Part shown: positions 1 to 11,053 of the stretch, piece after piece
Layout of the letters: the number at the start of each line of letters is the position of its first letter
How positions within the stretch are numbered: the stretch's first letter is position 1
Assembly (NCBI GenBank): GCA_944739405.2
Contig: OX123186.2
Span: forward strand, 93,385,727 to 93,449,726
Reading direction: 5' to 3'
Origin: Euclidia mi
Lineage: Eukaryota > Arthropoda > Insecta > Lepidoptera > Erebidae
Length of the DNA: 64,000 nucleotides
Translations under genes and position numbers: made by a program
The notes under the pieces: generated by a model
What the model saw: the letters and a program-made list of their open reading frames with translations, nothing else
The model's database searches: none
Told to the model about the DNA's origin: nothing

Positions 1-515
1 CACAGTCACTATTTTTCAAATCTTGCAAACAACTGTCCATGAAGAGGTTGAACAGCCGCGGCGACGCTACATATCCCTGTCTAACACCTGTCTCAATGGT
101 AAACCAATCCATGTACGACCCATTTATCCTCACACAAGCTCTAGAATATTCATAAAGGGATTTCAGAGCTCGTATGAGGCTGCTGTTTACCCCATACATC
201 GACAGTACCGACCACATTTCATTCCTCACCACTTTATCGTAAGCCTTTTCCAAATCCACGAATGCGCAATAGACTTTTTGACCTATGGCCAAGAATTTTT
301 CGGCTACGCACCGCAAGGAAAAGACTTGATCCGTACACCCCATACCCTTTCGGAATCCTGCTTGTACATCCCATATTTTCTTGTCGGTTACTTCCATAAC
401 TCTTTCAATCAGTACCTTCGCATACAATTTGCCAACAATGCTGAGAAGGCTAATGCCTCTATAGTTCTTGCAGTCTTGTTGCGAGCCTTTTCCCTTATAA
501 AGGGAAAAGGCTCTG
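1..515 (-). mobile_element. RTE-type LINE fragment, reverse transcriptase palm region
   Basis: Read on the minus strand, this segment gives recognisable reverse transcriptase: a CRNYRGISLLS-like block near 480-430, an AFVDLEKAYDKV block (palm motif A) near 270-230, and a GVRQG block near 90-70. This spacing is that of RTE-type non-LTR retrotransposons. It runs off the left edge, so the 3' part including the catalytic YADD box is outside the window. The 167-codon open frame on the plus strand is only its antisense shadow. It is a dead insertion lying upstream of the first FLYWCH exon. Confidence 0.75.
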
Positions 516-1541
516 CCTGCATATAGCATTTATTATATTTAAACTCCCCCTCAATATGTGCAAACTTAACTATACATAGATTTTAAAATTCGTAGATTAA
601 TGATAGGTATTCATGGAAAACAGATAATAATTATCTGTGATAATATCCATAAAAGGCAAGCTAATTCGGTTGTATTAACAAAATACAGCAATCATTTGAT
701 GACCCTAAATAAATATTATATTTAGTTAGTATTTCGTAAAATTAACAAAACACTATATTTAAGAAGTAATTATTGCTACGCAATAATCAGAGAAATATAC
801 ATCTATTTCTATACTACAAAAAAATATGAATAAAATGTTAAATCTCTAAAATGAAGCAGATTTTTTGTACCCTACACTAGTGTCACTCGTTAAAGCAGAA
901 TAAACAGTAGTAGGTATCTATCAATGTAATGTTAATGTAATCAATAGTAAATATAAGCGTAATTGCATATATTTACTATTTATTCTTTCAAATTCACCTC
1001 ACTAGAAAAAAATAATGAATTACCTAAAATAAACTTAACCAGTTTATTTACCGAATTCACCTTACACTAATTTTAAATCGTGAATATGTACTTACATTGC
1101 AACATAAAATAATTAACATTTATTTTATCGTGATAGATTTTGTGATTACCACAGCTGCACCCTAGGCCTGTTGGCGATGATCCCAAAACGGTAAGTGGCC
1201 ATAGCAAATAATACTCAACGATTACCTTACTGCTTTTTAGCAAGCTCACACACAACACATATTCTGGATAAAATAAAAAATAAGTACATAAGTAACTTGT
1301 TTCTTAGCTAGTCGCTCACACATCATCTATAGAAAAAGAGAAATGTATTTTTTACAGAAAGAGAAACGTAATATACATATGTAAGTACAGCAAAATAATC
1401 CCTATGTCATCTGCACCATAATAACAAATCAATTAACACCTCTAATCAAAATTGAGACGAGTAGTTTTGAACATATTATGTAACATCAAATAACTACATA
1501 CATATATGAAGAGAGCTATAGTCTGTTCAAGATACGAAAAA
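516..1541. other. AT-rich spacer, no feature recognised
   Basis: About 1 kb of AT-rich sequence without a supportable coding region. The only short frames carry no recognisable domain. Confidence 0.6.
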
Positions 1542-1616
1542 ATATGAACATTTTACGTTTACACATGGCAGTGTCCACTCCGGACACTGCCATGTGTAAA
1601 CGTAAAATGTTCATAT
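1542..1616. repeat. Perfect 35-bp inverted repeat (hairpin)
   Basis: Arms 1542-1576 and 1582-1616 are exact reverse complements, separated by the 5-nt loop actcc (1577-1581). The arms carry tttacgtttacacatggcag and its complement. Nothing else of a transposon is visible around it. It lies about 180 bp upstream of the first FLYWCH acceptor, so it would sit in an intron or a 5' region of that exon. Confidence 0.95.
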
Positions 1617-1797
1617 ATAAATGTACACAATGATATTTTTTGACTCCTTGACGGAGCGTCTTCCATCTATGTACGTCCCGAGCACGACTTTGATGGGGAT
1701 AGAAAGACCATTAACTGTCTGAACGGAGATGCAAAATTTGTACAGTGTATTTACAATATATTTTGATTTCTTCACTAAAACATGGCTTTTCTTTCAG

Positions 1798-2009
1798 CGA
1801 CCTTCATCGTACGCCGAGGTAGTAAACTTCTGAGTCACATGGGGTTCACATACAGCGTCGTGAATGACAACGGAGTAAAGACCCTTTGGAGATGTTCCAA
1901 GATGCGATCCCGAGCATGTAGAGCTACCCTAAAAACAGAAAATAACACCATTATAAGTACATATATTAGTTACGCTCACAGTCATGAAGCGGAACACGCA
2001 CCCTTCTAA
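1798..2009 (+). CDS. mod(mdg4): mod(mdg4)-like alternative 3' exon 1, FLYWCH finger
   Basis: This is a terminal exon of 70 residues after a pyrimidine-rich acceptor (ttttctttcag). The exon opens with two bases completing a split codon. It encodes one FLYWCH zinc finger: VRRGSKLLSHMGFTYS (basic strand and aromatic-G-F-x-Y), then LWRC, a second Cys at SRAC, and the H-x-H pair in HSHEAE, followed by a stop within six residues. Family knowledge: in insect mod(mdg4) proteins a common BTB region is joined to one such finger, which sets protein partners and chromatin targets such as insulator complexes. The ATG at 1782 lies in the intron and is not the start. It belongs to the WRC subgroup with the modules at 3208-8802. 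Confidence 0.85.
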
Positions 2010-2165
2010 TCGTCATCATATCAGCGGAGAGACGTCCATTGCTGTACATAGGCGTCTCTCAAGGCTCACATGGACTGATCTTGAGCCACCCGTATCCATC
2101 CGCTGCCCGCGATCCCAACAAGTTCGTCAGTCTACTTTGCGGGAGACTTACCCCACTACGACGTA
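2010..2165 (-). mobile_element. RTE-type LINE 3'-end fragment
   Basis: Immediately after the first exon's stop lies a degraded copy of the common lepidopteran repeat whose complement encodes the C-terminus of RTE ORFs ('ccattgctgtacataggcgt' matches the usual 'ccactgctggacataggcct'). If exon 1 is used, this relic would form its 3' UTR. Confidence 0.6.
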
Positions 2166-2564
2166 CTTATGATAAAACCAGTTAAATACAATCAAAATTA
2201 AAAGATTTTAAGCATTAGATTTGGGACGAAACTGTAATAAAATGTTGAGCGAGTACAGATTTTTTTATGTGATAATCAAAACTAAATGAGGCGAATGTGG
2301 AACAAACTACTTAATAAAAAATTTATGTTAAATTTATCAATAAATATGATCCAATTGGATACTTAAAACAAAGGTACAGGTGTTTATATCCCAAAACGCA
2401 ATGTTCAATGTAATACTAATATTAATAACCACTAAAGATTATATTCCTTTATTATCATTCAAAAAACAATTTTATGTATATTATACAATTTTTACTTTAA
2501 TCATACCAAATAATTTGTTATTTGTAAAATTTTAATTATTTTTGACAGGACAAAATTTAATTGT

Positions 2565-2815
2565 TTTTGTGTCCGTGTGGTGACGGATTAAGAATACGGA
2601 ATGTCACCACCTCATATCATCCCATGGGTGTCGTAAGAGCCGACAGAGGGAGCATATTATGCAGAGAACAGCACTGTAAGAGACGGAAAACTTTATGCAA
2701 ACCCTATACCAACCTGTTTGGCGAGCGTGTTATAGTAGGCCAATTCCTCCTTTAAAAGGAGAGGCCTAGTCCAGCAGTGGACTGTTAAAGGCTGATGATG
2801 ATGATGATCAATTAT
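2565..2815 (+). mobile_element. SINE family E, copy 1 (RTE-tailed)
   Basis: A block of about 250 bp recurs with high identity at 55099-55325. It starts at gtccgtgtggtgacggatta and ends gtccagcagtggact...ggctgatgatgatgatga, the tail of RTE-type LINEs. It has no coding capacity beyond chance frames, so it is read as a non-autonomous element mobilised by an RTE LINE. Confidence 0.75.
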
Positions 2816-3207
2816 TTTTGTATAATTAAAATATGTACATACTTAGATAATTGTATTTTATTTTCTACTGTTAAAGCAGATACAAATTGGAAATTGAGAT
2901 ATTTTTGTCATTTTGAAATCATGTTATTAATGATCTTCAAATAAAAAAATCTCTAAAATTTATGCTTTTCGCAATTTTTATCATCATCAATAAAATTTAT
3001 CAACTTCGCTTAAACATAGTTCACATTTCCTTCGGCTTTTCCAACGTAGAGAAGGTTCTTGAGACAAAAGTTAGCCCATGTGATATTCTGATGTATTAGC
3101 TATTTTACTGCAAAGTTTCATAAAAATCGATTCATTATTTTGCCCAAATTTCGCGTTTATTATAGTTAGTAGGTACAGGTTTTAAATGTTTTCGTTTTCT
3201 AATCTAG
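2816..3207. other. AT-rich intron or spacer
   Basis: Nothing recognised apart from the pyrimidine tract and acceptor (gttttctaatctag) that ends it. Confidence 0.5.
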
Positions 3208-3473
3208 GATACAGAAGCAAAAAGTTCAAGTTTATATACCGACGTGGTAGCAAATTGTTATCCTACGAGGGCAATACCTACAGTTTCGTGTATGTCAGTG
3301 GACCGAAGACGCTCTGGAGATGTTCTAAAGCACGCTCTAGAGGCTGCAAAGCAAGTTTACAAACCGAAGGAGATAATATAAAAGTCAAAAACACACATTC
3401 ACATGACCCAGAAATTGAAACAAAAAGGCTTGAAATTACTCACTTAATAAATGTAGCTGTTCCAAAGTTTTGA
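3208..3473 (+). CDS. mod(mdg4): mod(mdg4)-like alternative 3' exon 2, FLYWCH finger
   Basis: An 88-residue module that starts after tctaatctag in the shared phase ([G]GA). A basic lead-in (YRSKKFKF) precedes YRRGSKLLSYEGNTYS; the finger continues LWRCSK, SRGC and HSHDPE. It is longer than its neighbours because about 20 residues follow H-x-H (tail ends NVAVPKF). An AATAAA at 3519-3524, 46 bp past the stop, is a credible poly(A) signal and supports a true terminal exon. It is closest to the module at 3971, which shares SKLLSYEGxTYS. Confidence 0.87.
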
Positions 3474-3970
3474 TATGTTCTTGTAGTTACGTATAAAATG
3501 TGACATATTACTTTTGGTAATAAAAATATGTTAATTCTCACCGCCAAAGTTGGTAGATATAAAAAAAAGAGTTGGTTTCGTTCTTTATCTCAGTTTTTTT
3601 ACTTTCGGTTTACTAGTGCTCTGCGTGATGACTGATGACTAAGTAAGGAGTGAAGTTTGTAATGACATATCAGGGCAATAAATGTTGACTATGAATTGAG
3701 ATCTTTTTATCAACCTTAAGCTTTTATTTCTGTCCTTCCTGTCTGTCCTGTTTTTGTCCTAACTGTGTTAAAAACAGTTCACAGTACAAGGTCTTGATAT
3801 TTCTCATGAAAAGGTACAACATACAAAAAAAACCATACTGAAAAAGAAACATCAGTATAAGTCATAATAAAATAAATAGTATACAACATAAATCAGTAAA
3901 TACACAATATTTGAATACATGTTATGATATTTAAAATTTATTCACTGTTTATTTTGCATTCATTTTCTAG
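3474..3970. other. 3' flank of exon 2 and spacer
   Basis: Contains the poly(A) signal at 3519-3524; otherwise no gene or repeat recognised. Confidence 0.5.
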
Positions 3971-4194
3971 TCAACTTCTTGCAGCCTTCATGTGTGGGAT
4001 TGACGTATGTAGTTCGTCGTGGCAGTAAGCTGTTGAGCTACGAAGGCTATACATATAGTCTTTGGAGTGTCAGAGGAAAGAAGAAAATGTGGAGATGCTC
4101 TAAAAAACTTTCAAGAAGATGTAGGGTAACAGTACATACAATAGAAGAAGTTCTTATTAAGAATTCGCATTGTCATGAAGCAGATATGTTTTGA
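3971..4194 (+). CDS. mod(mdg4): mod(mdg4)-like alternative 3' exon 3, FLYWCH finger
   Basis: A 74-residue module. Two acceptors are possible: cattttctag ending at 3970 and cttgcag ending at 3984. Only the first gives the phase used by all other modules ([G]TC), so the exon is placed at 3971. The finger reads YVVRRGSKLLSYEGYTYS, MWRCSKKLSRRC, then NSHCHEAD and a stop three residues later. MWRC replaces LWRC. A degraded RTE fragment starts directly downstream (4200). Confidence 0.86.
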
Positions 4195-4199
4195 TCATC

Positions 4200-4750
4200 A
4201 CTATCATCACTTGCCTGAGCTAGTCCACTATTGGATAGTCTTGCCAATGGCACACCATTGAGCTTGATTTCACTATCTTCGTGTCCAGTCGCTGCCTGCC
4301 ACTTTGCGTTAAACGTCACTCCACCTTGCCGGAGGGCGTCCTACGCTATGATGGTGTATAATATGTACCACGCATATTGATAATGTTAGCTTTATGTGTA
4401 ATTATAATTATTTATTTTAAATTGTCTTTCGGGATATATACCACATACCTTTGTTTGGAGTAACCGATATTTCGGCACTGTTGCAAGCCACCATACTCCC
4501 GCTCCATGGCCATGAAAATCTTGCTAGCTCTCTCAGGATTGTGTCTCCACCTGCTCTGAGGAGTTCTGCAGTGTTACAGTCATCACCAGGTGCTTTGTTC
4601 TTCCTAAGTTGCTCAGATCTAGTTGGTCAGTCTACCCGCGAAGTATACAAGCGTCGATAGAAACTTTCAACCTCTTCCAGAATGTCGAAACTTGAGTTGA
4701 CGGTGCAGCCATCCACAGTTCTTAGTTTCGTCAGATGAGGCCGCCTCAAC
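4200..4750 (-). mobile_element. RTE-type LINE fragments (3' end and RT N-terminal part)
   Basis: At 4200-4350 is the RTE 3'-end repeat (agtccactattggatagtc, cgtgtccagtcgctgcctgc). At 4455-4745 the minus strand encodes an NKAPGDD..TAELLRAGGD stretch typical of the start of RTE reverse transcriptase, after a LEEVESFYRRLY segment. Both parts are broken and out of normal spacing, so an internally deleted relic is the best reading. Confidence 0.65.
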
Positions 4751-4860
4751 TACTGAGTGAAGACTTGACCCCGGTTTTTCTCGATCGCAGCATCTATGTC
4801 TCTATCTATGCCTTCAATAAAATATAAAAACCTACTACTTTTCAGGAAGATGATTTCAAG

Positions 4861-5060
4861 GCGTGTCCTACATAATTCGTCGTGGTGGCGGGCTCCTATG
4901 CTATGACAGTTATACCTACAGTAAGTGGAGGTCCACTTCCGCGAAGATTCATTAGCAGTGTTCCAAAAAACTCTCAAAAGGATGCACTGCATCGATCCAT
5001 TCTGTTGGGGAAAGCATAATTGAAATTAAGAACACCCATTGCCATGAATCTGAGTTTTAA
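4861..5060 (+). pseudogene. FLYWCH 3' exon 4, nonsense at the conserved Trp
   Basis: The frame gives YIIRRGGGLLCYDSYTYS, then a TAG (4953-4955) exactly where the other modules have TGG of W-x-C, then QCSKKLSKGC, KNTHCHESEF and the normal stop. Everything after the TAG is conserved and in frame. The acceptor gatttcaag (ending 4860) keeps the shared phase; the stronger ttttcag about 15 bp upstream would put a TGA in frame. The GYTYS glycine is also changed (DSYTYS). It could be a young pseudo-exon, or an exon rescued by readthrough or RNA editing of UAG; the sequence alone cannot decide. Confidence 0.8.
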
Positions 5061-6707
5061 TTTAGCTGAGTTTGTGTGATCGTGCCTCTTTTATGAATAC
5101 GCCGAGAAATGTAATGAAATCGTTGTGCTATTTGTAGCCTGTTTAAAGTGAATGTAGGTTTAGTGTGTGTGCTCTATGTTGAACTGTAAAAACAGCAGGG
5201 TGTATAATTGATGAATAGCATAATACACATTATAAACGTTACCAACTCTACCCTTAGGTATATTGTAGAAGTTTTGGAAACACTGGGCTGTACTAAAATA
5301 CAGGCACAATAATTTCTATATACTATTTATTGTTATTAAAAAAACATCATATATCTTAAGCTTAAACTTGAGCTATCTCAAAGGTTCTGATGTATTTGCA
5401 TCTTTGGAAGAATCTAAATATGTCAAAAATTTTACACAATGCTGATTGTTTACTCTTAAAAATATAATAGAGTTAAATAAAGATTTTTAAGTTAGAAATC
5501 TATGTATGTTAAAAATTGTCTCCTGAATAAAAATATACTCAAAGATTCAGCTTTTTCGTTACTTGATTTATTTATTTATTTATTATCTTTATATACACAT
5601 AAAGATATAAAGGTGGACTTAATGCCCTTAATACCTTAGGCATTTTCTGCCAGTCTACCTTAGAGTGGTGCAGAGATTAATGGTAGGTGTTATTTAGAAG
5701 TGAAGTTAGACTTATATTTAATAGAAATTAATAGATATGAAAAACGCATACATGACATAAAATTTAATCATAATAATATATAAATACATATCCTTACTAT
5801 ACATACATATTAAACACATATACTTACTATACATACACGTACATATTATATATACAAACATAAATAAATATATAGGTACACAAGTAATAGATATATACGT
5901 AAAATATATATAAATGTTACGATACTTCTGCCAACTTAGCCAATAAAAGCTGCTTTGCCTTTGTCTTAAAGCAGTGCCTAGTGGTGGACGTCCTGATTTC
6001 GAGAGGAAGGTCCTTGATCAAAATACTGTCGTAACAATTTTCTTAACATTAAGAGGGCATTTCCAGTTACACATGTTTGGATCTGAATGATTTAAAAATC
6101 GTATGTTTATTAATGAATAAACAATTTAAAACAAAAACAATAATTAATGACGTTTGTTGATTTTTCACGTGTACCTATTATTTATATGGGGAATTGGACA
6201 TATTCAACGTGCGGAAACCCTTAGAGAATATTATTTTAATGTAAATGCATGGAACACATGCCACGGGCATATAAGCTTCACAAAACAAGGCTCCACTGGT
6301 CGAGCTATTAAGTGCAGCAATGGACTAGCCGCTGCAAGTGTAGGGCTAATTATTCGTACTAAAAAAGACTTCATAGCTAGATGGACACAATTTATTCATC
6401 GGCTGAGCATGATACCAGTATATTTAAATACTAGCACTAAATGTTAATGTAGAATGATAAAGGTAGCAATACTTATTTAAATTGTACTTTTATAAGCATC
6501 ACGTGGCACTTTAACCCCAAAGAGACGGAATTTAGACAAATCCTTTCTTAGTCCGCCATTTCACTATCCAAGGCATACATCTCAAATTTCAGCTTCTTGC
6601 CATGAATCTAGTACTCTATTATCGTCCATGCGATGTCTGTCAGTTAGTCGGTAGCACAAGAGTTGTATATAAATTGATTATTAAGTATATATTTTTAACT
6701 GTTTAAG
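5061..6707. other. Spacer with a LINE-like 3' tail near 5575-5700
   Basis: At about 5600-5700, 'gtggacttaatgcccttaat...ggcattttctgccagtctacc' resembles the antisense 3' end of a lepidopteran non-LTR element. Dinucleotide-rich sequence (5800-5920) follows. No coding module was found before the acceptor at 6707. Confidence 0.4.
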
Positions 6708-6922
6708 GGATCAGGTTCATTGTCCGTCGAGGCAGCAGGCTCCTAAGTTACCGAGGCTTCACCTATAGCTACACCGCAACACACACTCGGGGACAATGCA
6801 AGAACGTATGGAGATGTTCTAAGAGGTTGTCTCAACGGTGCCAGGCGACGATACATACGGTGCAAGACAGGGTTGTCTATATAAAGAACCAGCATTCACA
6901 TTCGGCTGATTATGAGTTTTAG
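6708..6922 (+). CDS. mod(mdg4): mod(mdg4)-like alternative 3' exon 5, FLYWCH finger
   Basis: An intact 71-residue module with no internal methionine, so a start-codon-based gene search would miss it. It follows aactgtttaag in the shared phase ([G]GG). The finger reads FIVRRGSRLLSYRGFTYS, VWRCSKRLSQRC and NQHSHSAD, ending YEF. The loop between FTYS and W is longer than in its neighbours (TATHTRGQCKN, with an extra Cys). AATAAA lies at 7114-7119. It is the last of the RRGS-type modules. Confidence 0.85.
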
Positions 6923-8581
6923 TCATACGAGGTTATTTAACAAACAATTTATACAAGAAAATTTAACGGGACTGGAACGTTCATGGCCGTCGAAACATCA
7001 GAAGATTTCTGAGACATACCTCTTCTTTTTTGTCAATCTATTCCATGTCCTATGAATCATATATGATTCATAACAATTACTTTGTATTGTGTCCCATGTC
7101 AGACAGGAAATGTAATAAATATATTAGTTAAAGTGACTAAGACCCGTTAAACGAACCTGTATATTAAATTATATTTAACGTTTACTACTTCTAGCATAAA
7201 TAAGTAATATTAAATGAATATTTTCTGATGTTGTGAAAATATTATTGTTGTCGAAAATGTATAGCTCAAGCAATTCAATAGAAAGTGGTATAGTTGGAGA
7301 ACTATAACTAGCTTGTCTGTTTAATATTTTTTGATAGTAAGAGAATATAGTCATAATTCGAATTCTTTTTCTCTCCCTCCCTCTAAAGACAGTACATTTG
7401 ACGGTATGACTGCTTGTTTAGCTCGCTCTGAGTATATTATATCTCTAATAATTACAAATATTTTCAAAAAGTTTAGTTGCGAAAAAAAATTAGGTCTACT
7501 ATGTACTTTCGATTTGTTATATATAACTTTCTTTAGCATAGGTTGATTGGTTACCAAATTATTTATATCTGTATGTATATAATTGAAATACTTTTTGCAT
7601 AATTTTTAAATGCCTTTGATAAGTACATTTGATTAAATTCTTATTAACTAAGTAATTCTCAATAAAAATGCAATGTATTAATTTGGTATCATTTAGTTAA
7701 TACAAAATGGAATACAGATTTGGTTGATAATAAAAATTTAACCACAAAGTGATATGTAAGCAATTTTTTGTCATACTGATTTTTATAAAATTGGTATTTA
7801 CACCAGTAAAGATCATATTCCTAGCCTAGTAAATCCTATTTTATATCATAATAAATTTGATTTTAAGATAATATTGCATATATTTAGTTCCTCTCTTCCA
7901 CATCTACATATTTGCTATTTTCCTCGATTAAGTGATTTTCTTCTCATCAGACATAACTCATAGACCACGACTTTGCTTACAAAAAGGTTTTACGCGGGTA
8001 AGTGATATCTCGTTGCCATCCGTGGTCCTGAAAATGCTAATTATATTTAATCTTATTCAACAGTGTCATCTTTTTGTAAAAAAAAGATAATTCGTGTAGT
8101 TCATGTTACTTGGCTTTATTTGTCCTAAGGCTCAAAGAATAATGCTACTTATGCTATCGCCTTCCTCAAGTGTGTGGCTATCTTATACAAAATTGATTTC
8201 CAAATCGGACTCAAATAAACAAAATATTCTGATTATTTATATTAGTATAGTCCCGTCGGGTGTTAGTTCTACAAAAGGGCAAAGTACAAAATATTGTATT
8301 AGATAAAGTTTATTAAACTGGTTAATTGGTAACATGGTATGGTCAGTGGTATTGGTAGAATGGTAAGTAAGGTAATTGGTATTAAAATCATGACGCGATT
8401 GGTATTGTAAGTGAACTGACTTAAATTTAATTAAAATTATAAAAACAAGTTATCAATCATGAAGGCCATAATATTTGATGACTGCGCTCTGCGGGTGAAT
8501 GCACTATTCTTTCTACACCTATGCCTTACCTACAGAATTTTAATGAATGAAATTAAAATTAATTATTACATTATTTTTCAG
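6923..8581. other. AT-rich spacer
   Basis: Holds the poly(A) signal of exon 5 (7114-7119). No recognised gene or repeat; the overlapping short frames near 7331-7557 are on both strands and featureless. Confidence 0.5.
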
Positions 8582-8802
8582 AAACTGTGAGATACGTCAA
8601 GAACAGAAAAGGAAAATATCAACTCATAACAGGCGGATATTCTTTTAACGTCCACATTATTTCTACAGTAAATAATCTTACGAAAACTAGATGGCGCTGT
8701 GTGAAACATAAAAAAGGCTGTATTGGTGTAGTATATACGATAAACGATGTTATTTTGAAAAATGTCAGCACACACAATCACGAACCAAATTTTAATATAT
8801 AA
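8582..8802 (+). CDS. mod(mdg4): mod(mdg4)-like alternative 3' exon 6, FLYWCH finger
   Basis: A 73-residue module after the strong acceptor cattatttttcag in the shared phase ([G]AA). A diverged N-terminal strand (VRYVKNRKGKYQLITGGYSF) replaces RRGSKLL. Then come RWRCVKHKKGC, and THNHEP with the stop five residues later. It is the first module in the array with HNHEP instead of HSHxxx, so it bridges the 5' subgroup and the HNHE-type modules that follow. AATAAA is at 8864-8869. Confidence 0.85.
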
Positions 8803-9394
8803 AAAAAACTTAAACATATAAATAACTTTAAAAAGAATTACCATAGCTAGGGGATGATGGCAAAATAAATAAAATGAATAAAGAAGCTATTATATAAATG
8901 ACGAAAATATCGAACTATAATTATTTTTTATATGTAAGTATATATTATATACCACGTACAGTTATTTTGAGAAATCTATATTATATGCCTCAAATTGCGG
9001 CTTAATCCAATAAACAAATTGTTTATGTTATGCATTTTCTGTCTCATTTATCTGTTAATATTAAAGATTTATAGATATATTTTTAAAAATGTTGTTTTAG
9101 TGTATATGTTGATGGTACCTTTAAGAAATGGCTAATGGTTATTAAATTAATAAATATAATTGTGTTTGTATGTACTTTTGATTTGGTATTTCTTTTTCAG
9201 GTATTTAGTTACTGAGGCTAGCGTGAACTGCAGGCAGGCTTTTTTTTATTTTGTATATATATATTTATTTATTCGTTACATTAACTTTAATGAATAGTCT
9301 TGTTTAGAAATACTATATAATGATGTGAAATCCAGAGATATGATCATATTTGTGCATGCATAACTAGGTTTAGGTGTAGCCATTAAACGCCCAC
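8803..9394. other. 3' flank of exon 6 and AT-rich spacer
   Basis: Poly(A) signal at 8864-8869; nothing else recognised. Confidence 0.45.
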
Positions 9395-9612
9395 GTGAAG
9401 ACTTCCATTCGTAATATATGCGCCAAGTCAAGTAACAATTGCAGAGGTCACCATTTAGATGGGTGACCTGGCATTCACATCAGAGCGCTGTTATCTTTCG
9501 TAGCCGAGGCGACGATTATTGTCGAGGACAAGAATAGTTAGGCCTCGTTGGCGGCTTTCGGGCTCTTTATAAACTCCAACCCTAGAATTGGCCACACACT
9601 CACGCAAAAAAC
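9395..9612 (+). mobile_element. SINE family D, 5S-like head, copy 1
   Basis: The segment contains tttagatgggtgacctgg, resembling the 3' internal part of 5S rRNA. A body then follows (tagttaggcctcgttggcgg, ctttcgggctctttataaac, gaattggccacacactcacg) that recurs at 59680-59965. It is read as a 5S-derived (SINE3-like) element, degraded at its 5' end. Confidence 0.5.
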
Positions 9613-9640
9613 AGAAATCTAGGTGTCGGAAATATTAAAT

Positions 9641-10225
9641 ACTAGCTGTCACCCGCGGCTCCGCCCGCGTGGATGTCGGCTATCGCGATAAAACTATCCG
9701 TTGTCCTTCCTCGGATCATTGAAATAATAAGTATTGATCTCTCAACAGAAAATCCTCATCATACTGGTCAAGTGCTGCTAAATCAAGTCAAATATGGTAT
9801 AGTGCAGATGGGGTCTTATAATTCCTCATTAGAAGTTTTAAATCTTCGATTTTTATAAGACAACAGAAAATGCTTATCAGACTGAACAAGTTTTGCTAAG
9901 ACGTCAAGTCTGTATAATTATGTTATAGTGTAGCTGGGCTCTTAGAGTTCCATATCAGATGTTCGAGATCTTCAAATTATAATCTCTCATCAAAAAATGC
10001 TCATCAAGCGTTACGATTTTAGCCAAACCGCATTTTTTATGTCTTATAATTTAGCTGGGCTGTTGTGGTTCTGCATCAAGTCTTCAATTTTCCAAAATCA
10101 ATTATAGCCTATACGTTGCCCAGACTCAATAGCAATACAAAAAAGTGGCATTCAAATCCGTCCAGTAGATTCGGAGATTAGCGTGTACAAACAGATAAAC
10201 AGAAAAACACCCAAACAGACATGTT
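9641..10225 (-). mobile_element. Helitron-like non-autonomous repeat, minus orientation
   Basis: Begins ACTAG (9641-9645, the complement of the CTAGT 3' terminus used by Helitrons), directly followed by ctgtcacccgcggctccgcc. This is a common insect repeat end and the complement of the form ending at 57556. It continues to about 10225 (gtacaaacagataaacagaa). The 5' boundary is inferred. Confidence 0.45.
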
Positions 10226-10363
10226 TTTTTTAGATTCTTGTTCCATTACTAATTCTTAGCGTAACTGTATATATTTTTTGTAATTATATTCCATGTACAG
10301 ATTTTTTTTATTGTCTTATTATAATGTATAGATATTGGAAATATTAATAATTGTCGGGATTAA

Positions 10364-10623
10364 GGCCTATTGTCCACGTAAACCGCACGCCATGCGCACG
10401 CTATCGTCAATTGACGATTGCAAGACGAATGCTTGCAGCTTGCGTATAAAAAATCAAAACTGTGTCCACCGTGCGGCATGCTGCCGCGCGCATCGCATGA
10501 CCACCGCATGACGAGACGTGGACGCAGTTTTGGTTTTTTATACGCAAGATGCAAGCATTCGTCTTGCAATCGTCAATTGACGAAAGCGTGCGCATGACGT
10601 GCGGTTTACGTGGACAATAGCCC
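10364..10623. mobile_element. Foldback MITE, 106-bp terminal inverted repeats, TAA duplications
   Basis: Left arm 10364-10469 (ggcctattgtccacgtaaac...) and right arm 10518-10623 (...gtttacgtggacaatagccc) are imperfect reverse complements around a 48-bp centre. TAA occurs on both sides (10361-10363 and 10624-10626). A 3-bp TAA target duplication and GG(G)C termini fit a PIF/Harbinger-type MITE. The short minus-strand frames inside are by-products of the palindrome. Confidence 0.8.
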
Positions 10624-10790
10624 TAACTGAATTAACAAGTGTATAAACTCAATATAAATAAATCAATCAATAAAATACTATTTAACAAAATGAAGGGTTT
10701 TAAAACTACCGTATTTTTATGCATGTTAGTTTATAAGTAACTTGCTTACAATTTTGGCACATACCATCTTATAAAAAAAAAACTCCATAG

Positions 10791-11053
10791 GACCAATATT
10801 TTTGACTTCGGCCCGCGGGAAACGCCAGATCAACCTAAGAGGATTCAAATACTCCGAAATAACATCTTCGAATTACTCAAGCCGCTGGTATTGTTCCTCT
10901 CATCATAGCAAAGGATGCAAAGCTTCGTTGAAAACCATCGATGATGTTATAGTTTCTCAGGACGAAAACCATAACCATGAGAGCTCGCAGAAAATCAAAC
11001 CTATCCCTCTGAGGTTCGCTAATGTGATAATAAATAAGGGAATGAGAAAGTGA
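10791..11053 (+). CDS. mod(mdg4): mod(mdg4)-like alternative 3' exon 7, FLYWCH finger
   Basis: An 87-residue module. The acceptor aactccatag follows a run of A and lacks a good pyrimidine tract, so it may be a weak site, but the phase matches ([G]GA, giving GPIFLTSARGKRQ). The finger is NLRGFKYS, RWYCSSHHSKGC and ENHNHESS. A basic tail of about 25 residues ends NKGMRK. Together with 12697 it forms the WYC pair (GP-x-x-F lead, CSSHH-x-KGC). Confidence 0.83.

Noticed and set aside
23..526. 167-codon plus-strand open frame
   Set aside because: It is antisense to a recognisable reverse transcriptase on the minus strand.
10360..10595. Two minus-strand frames of 62-69 codons
   Set aside because: They lie within a foldback MITE and come from its GC-rich palindrome.
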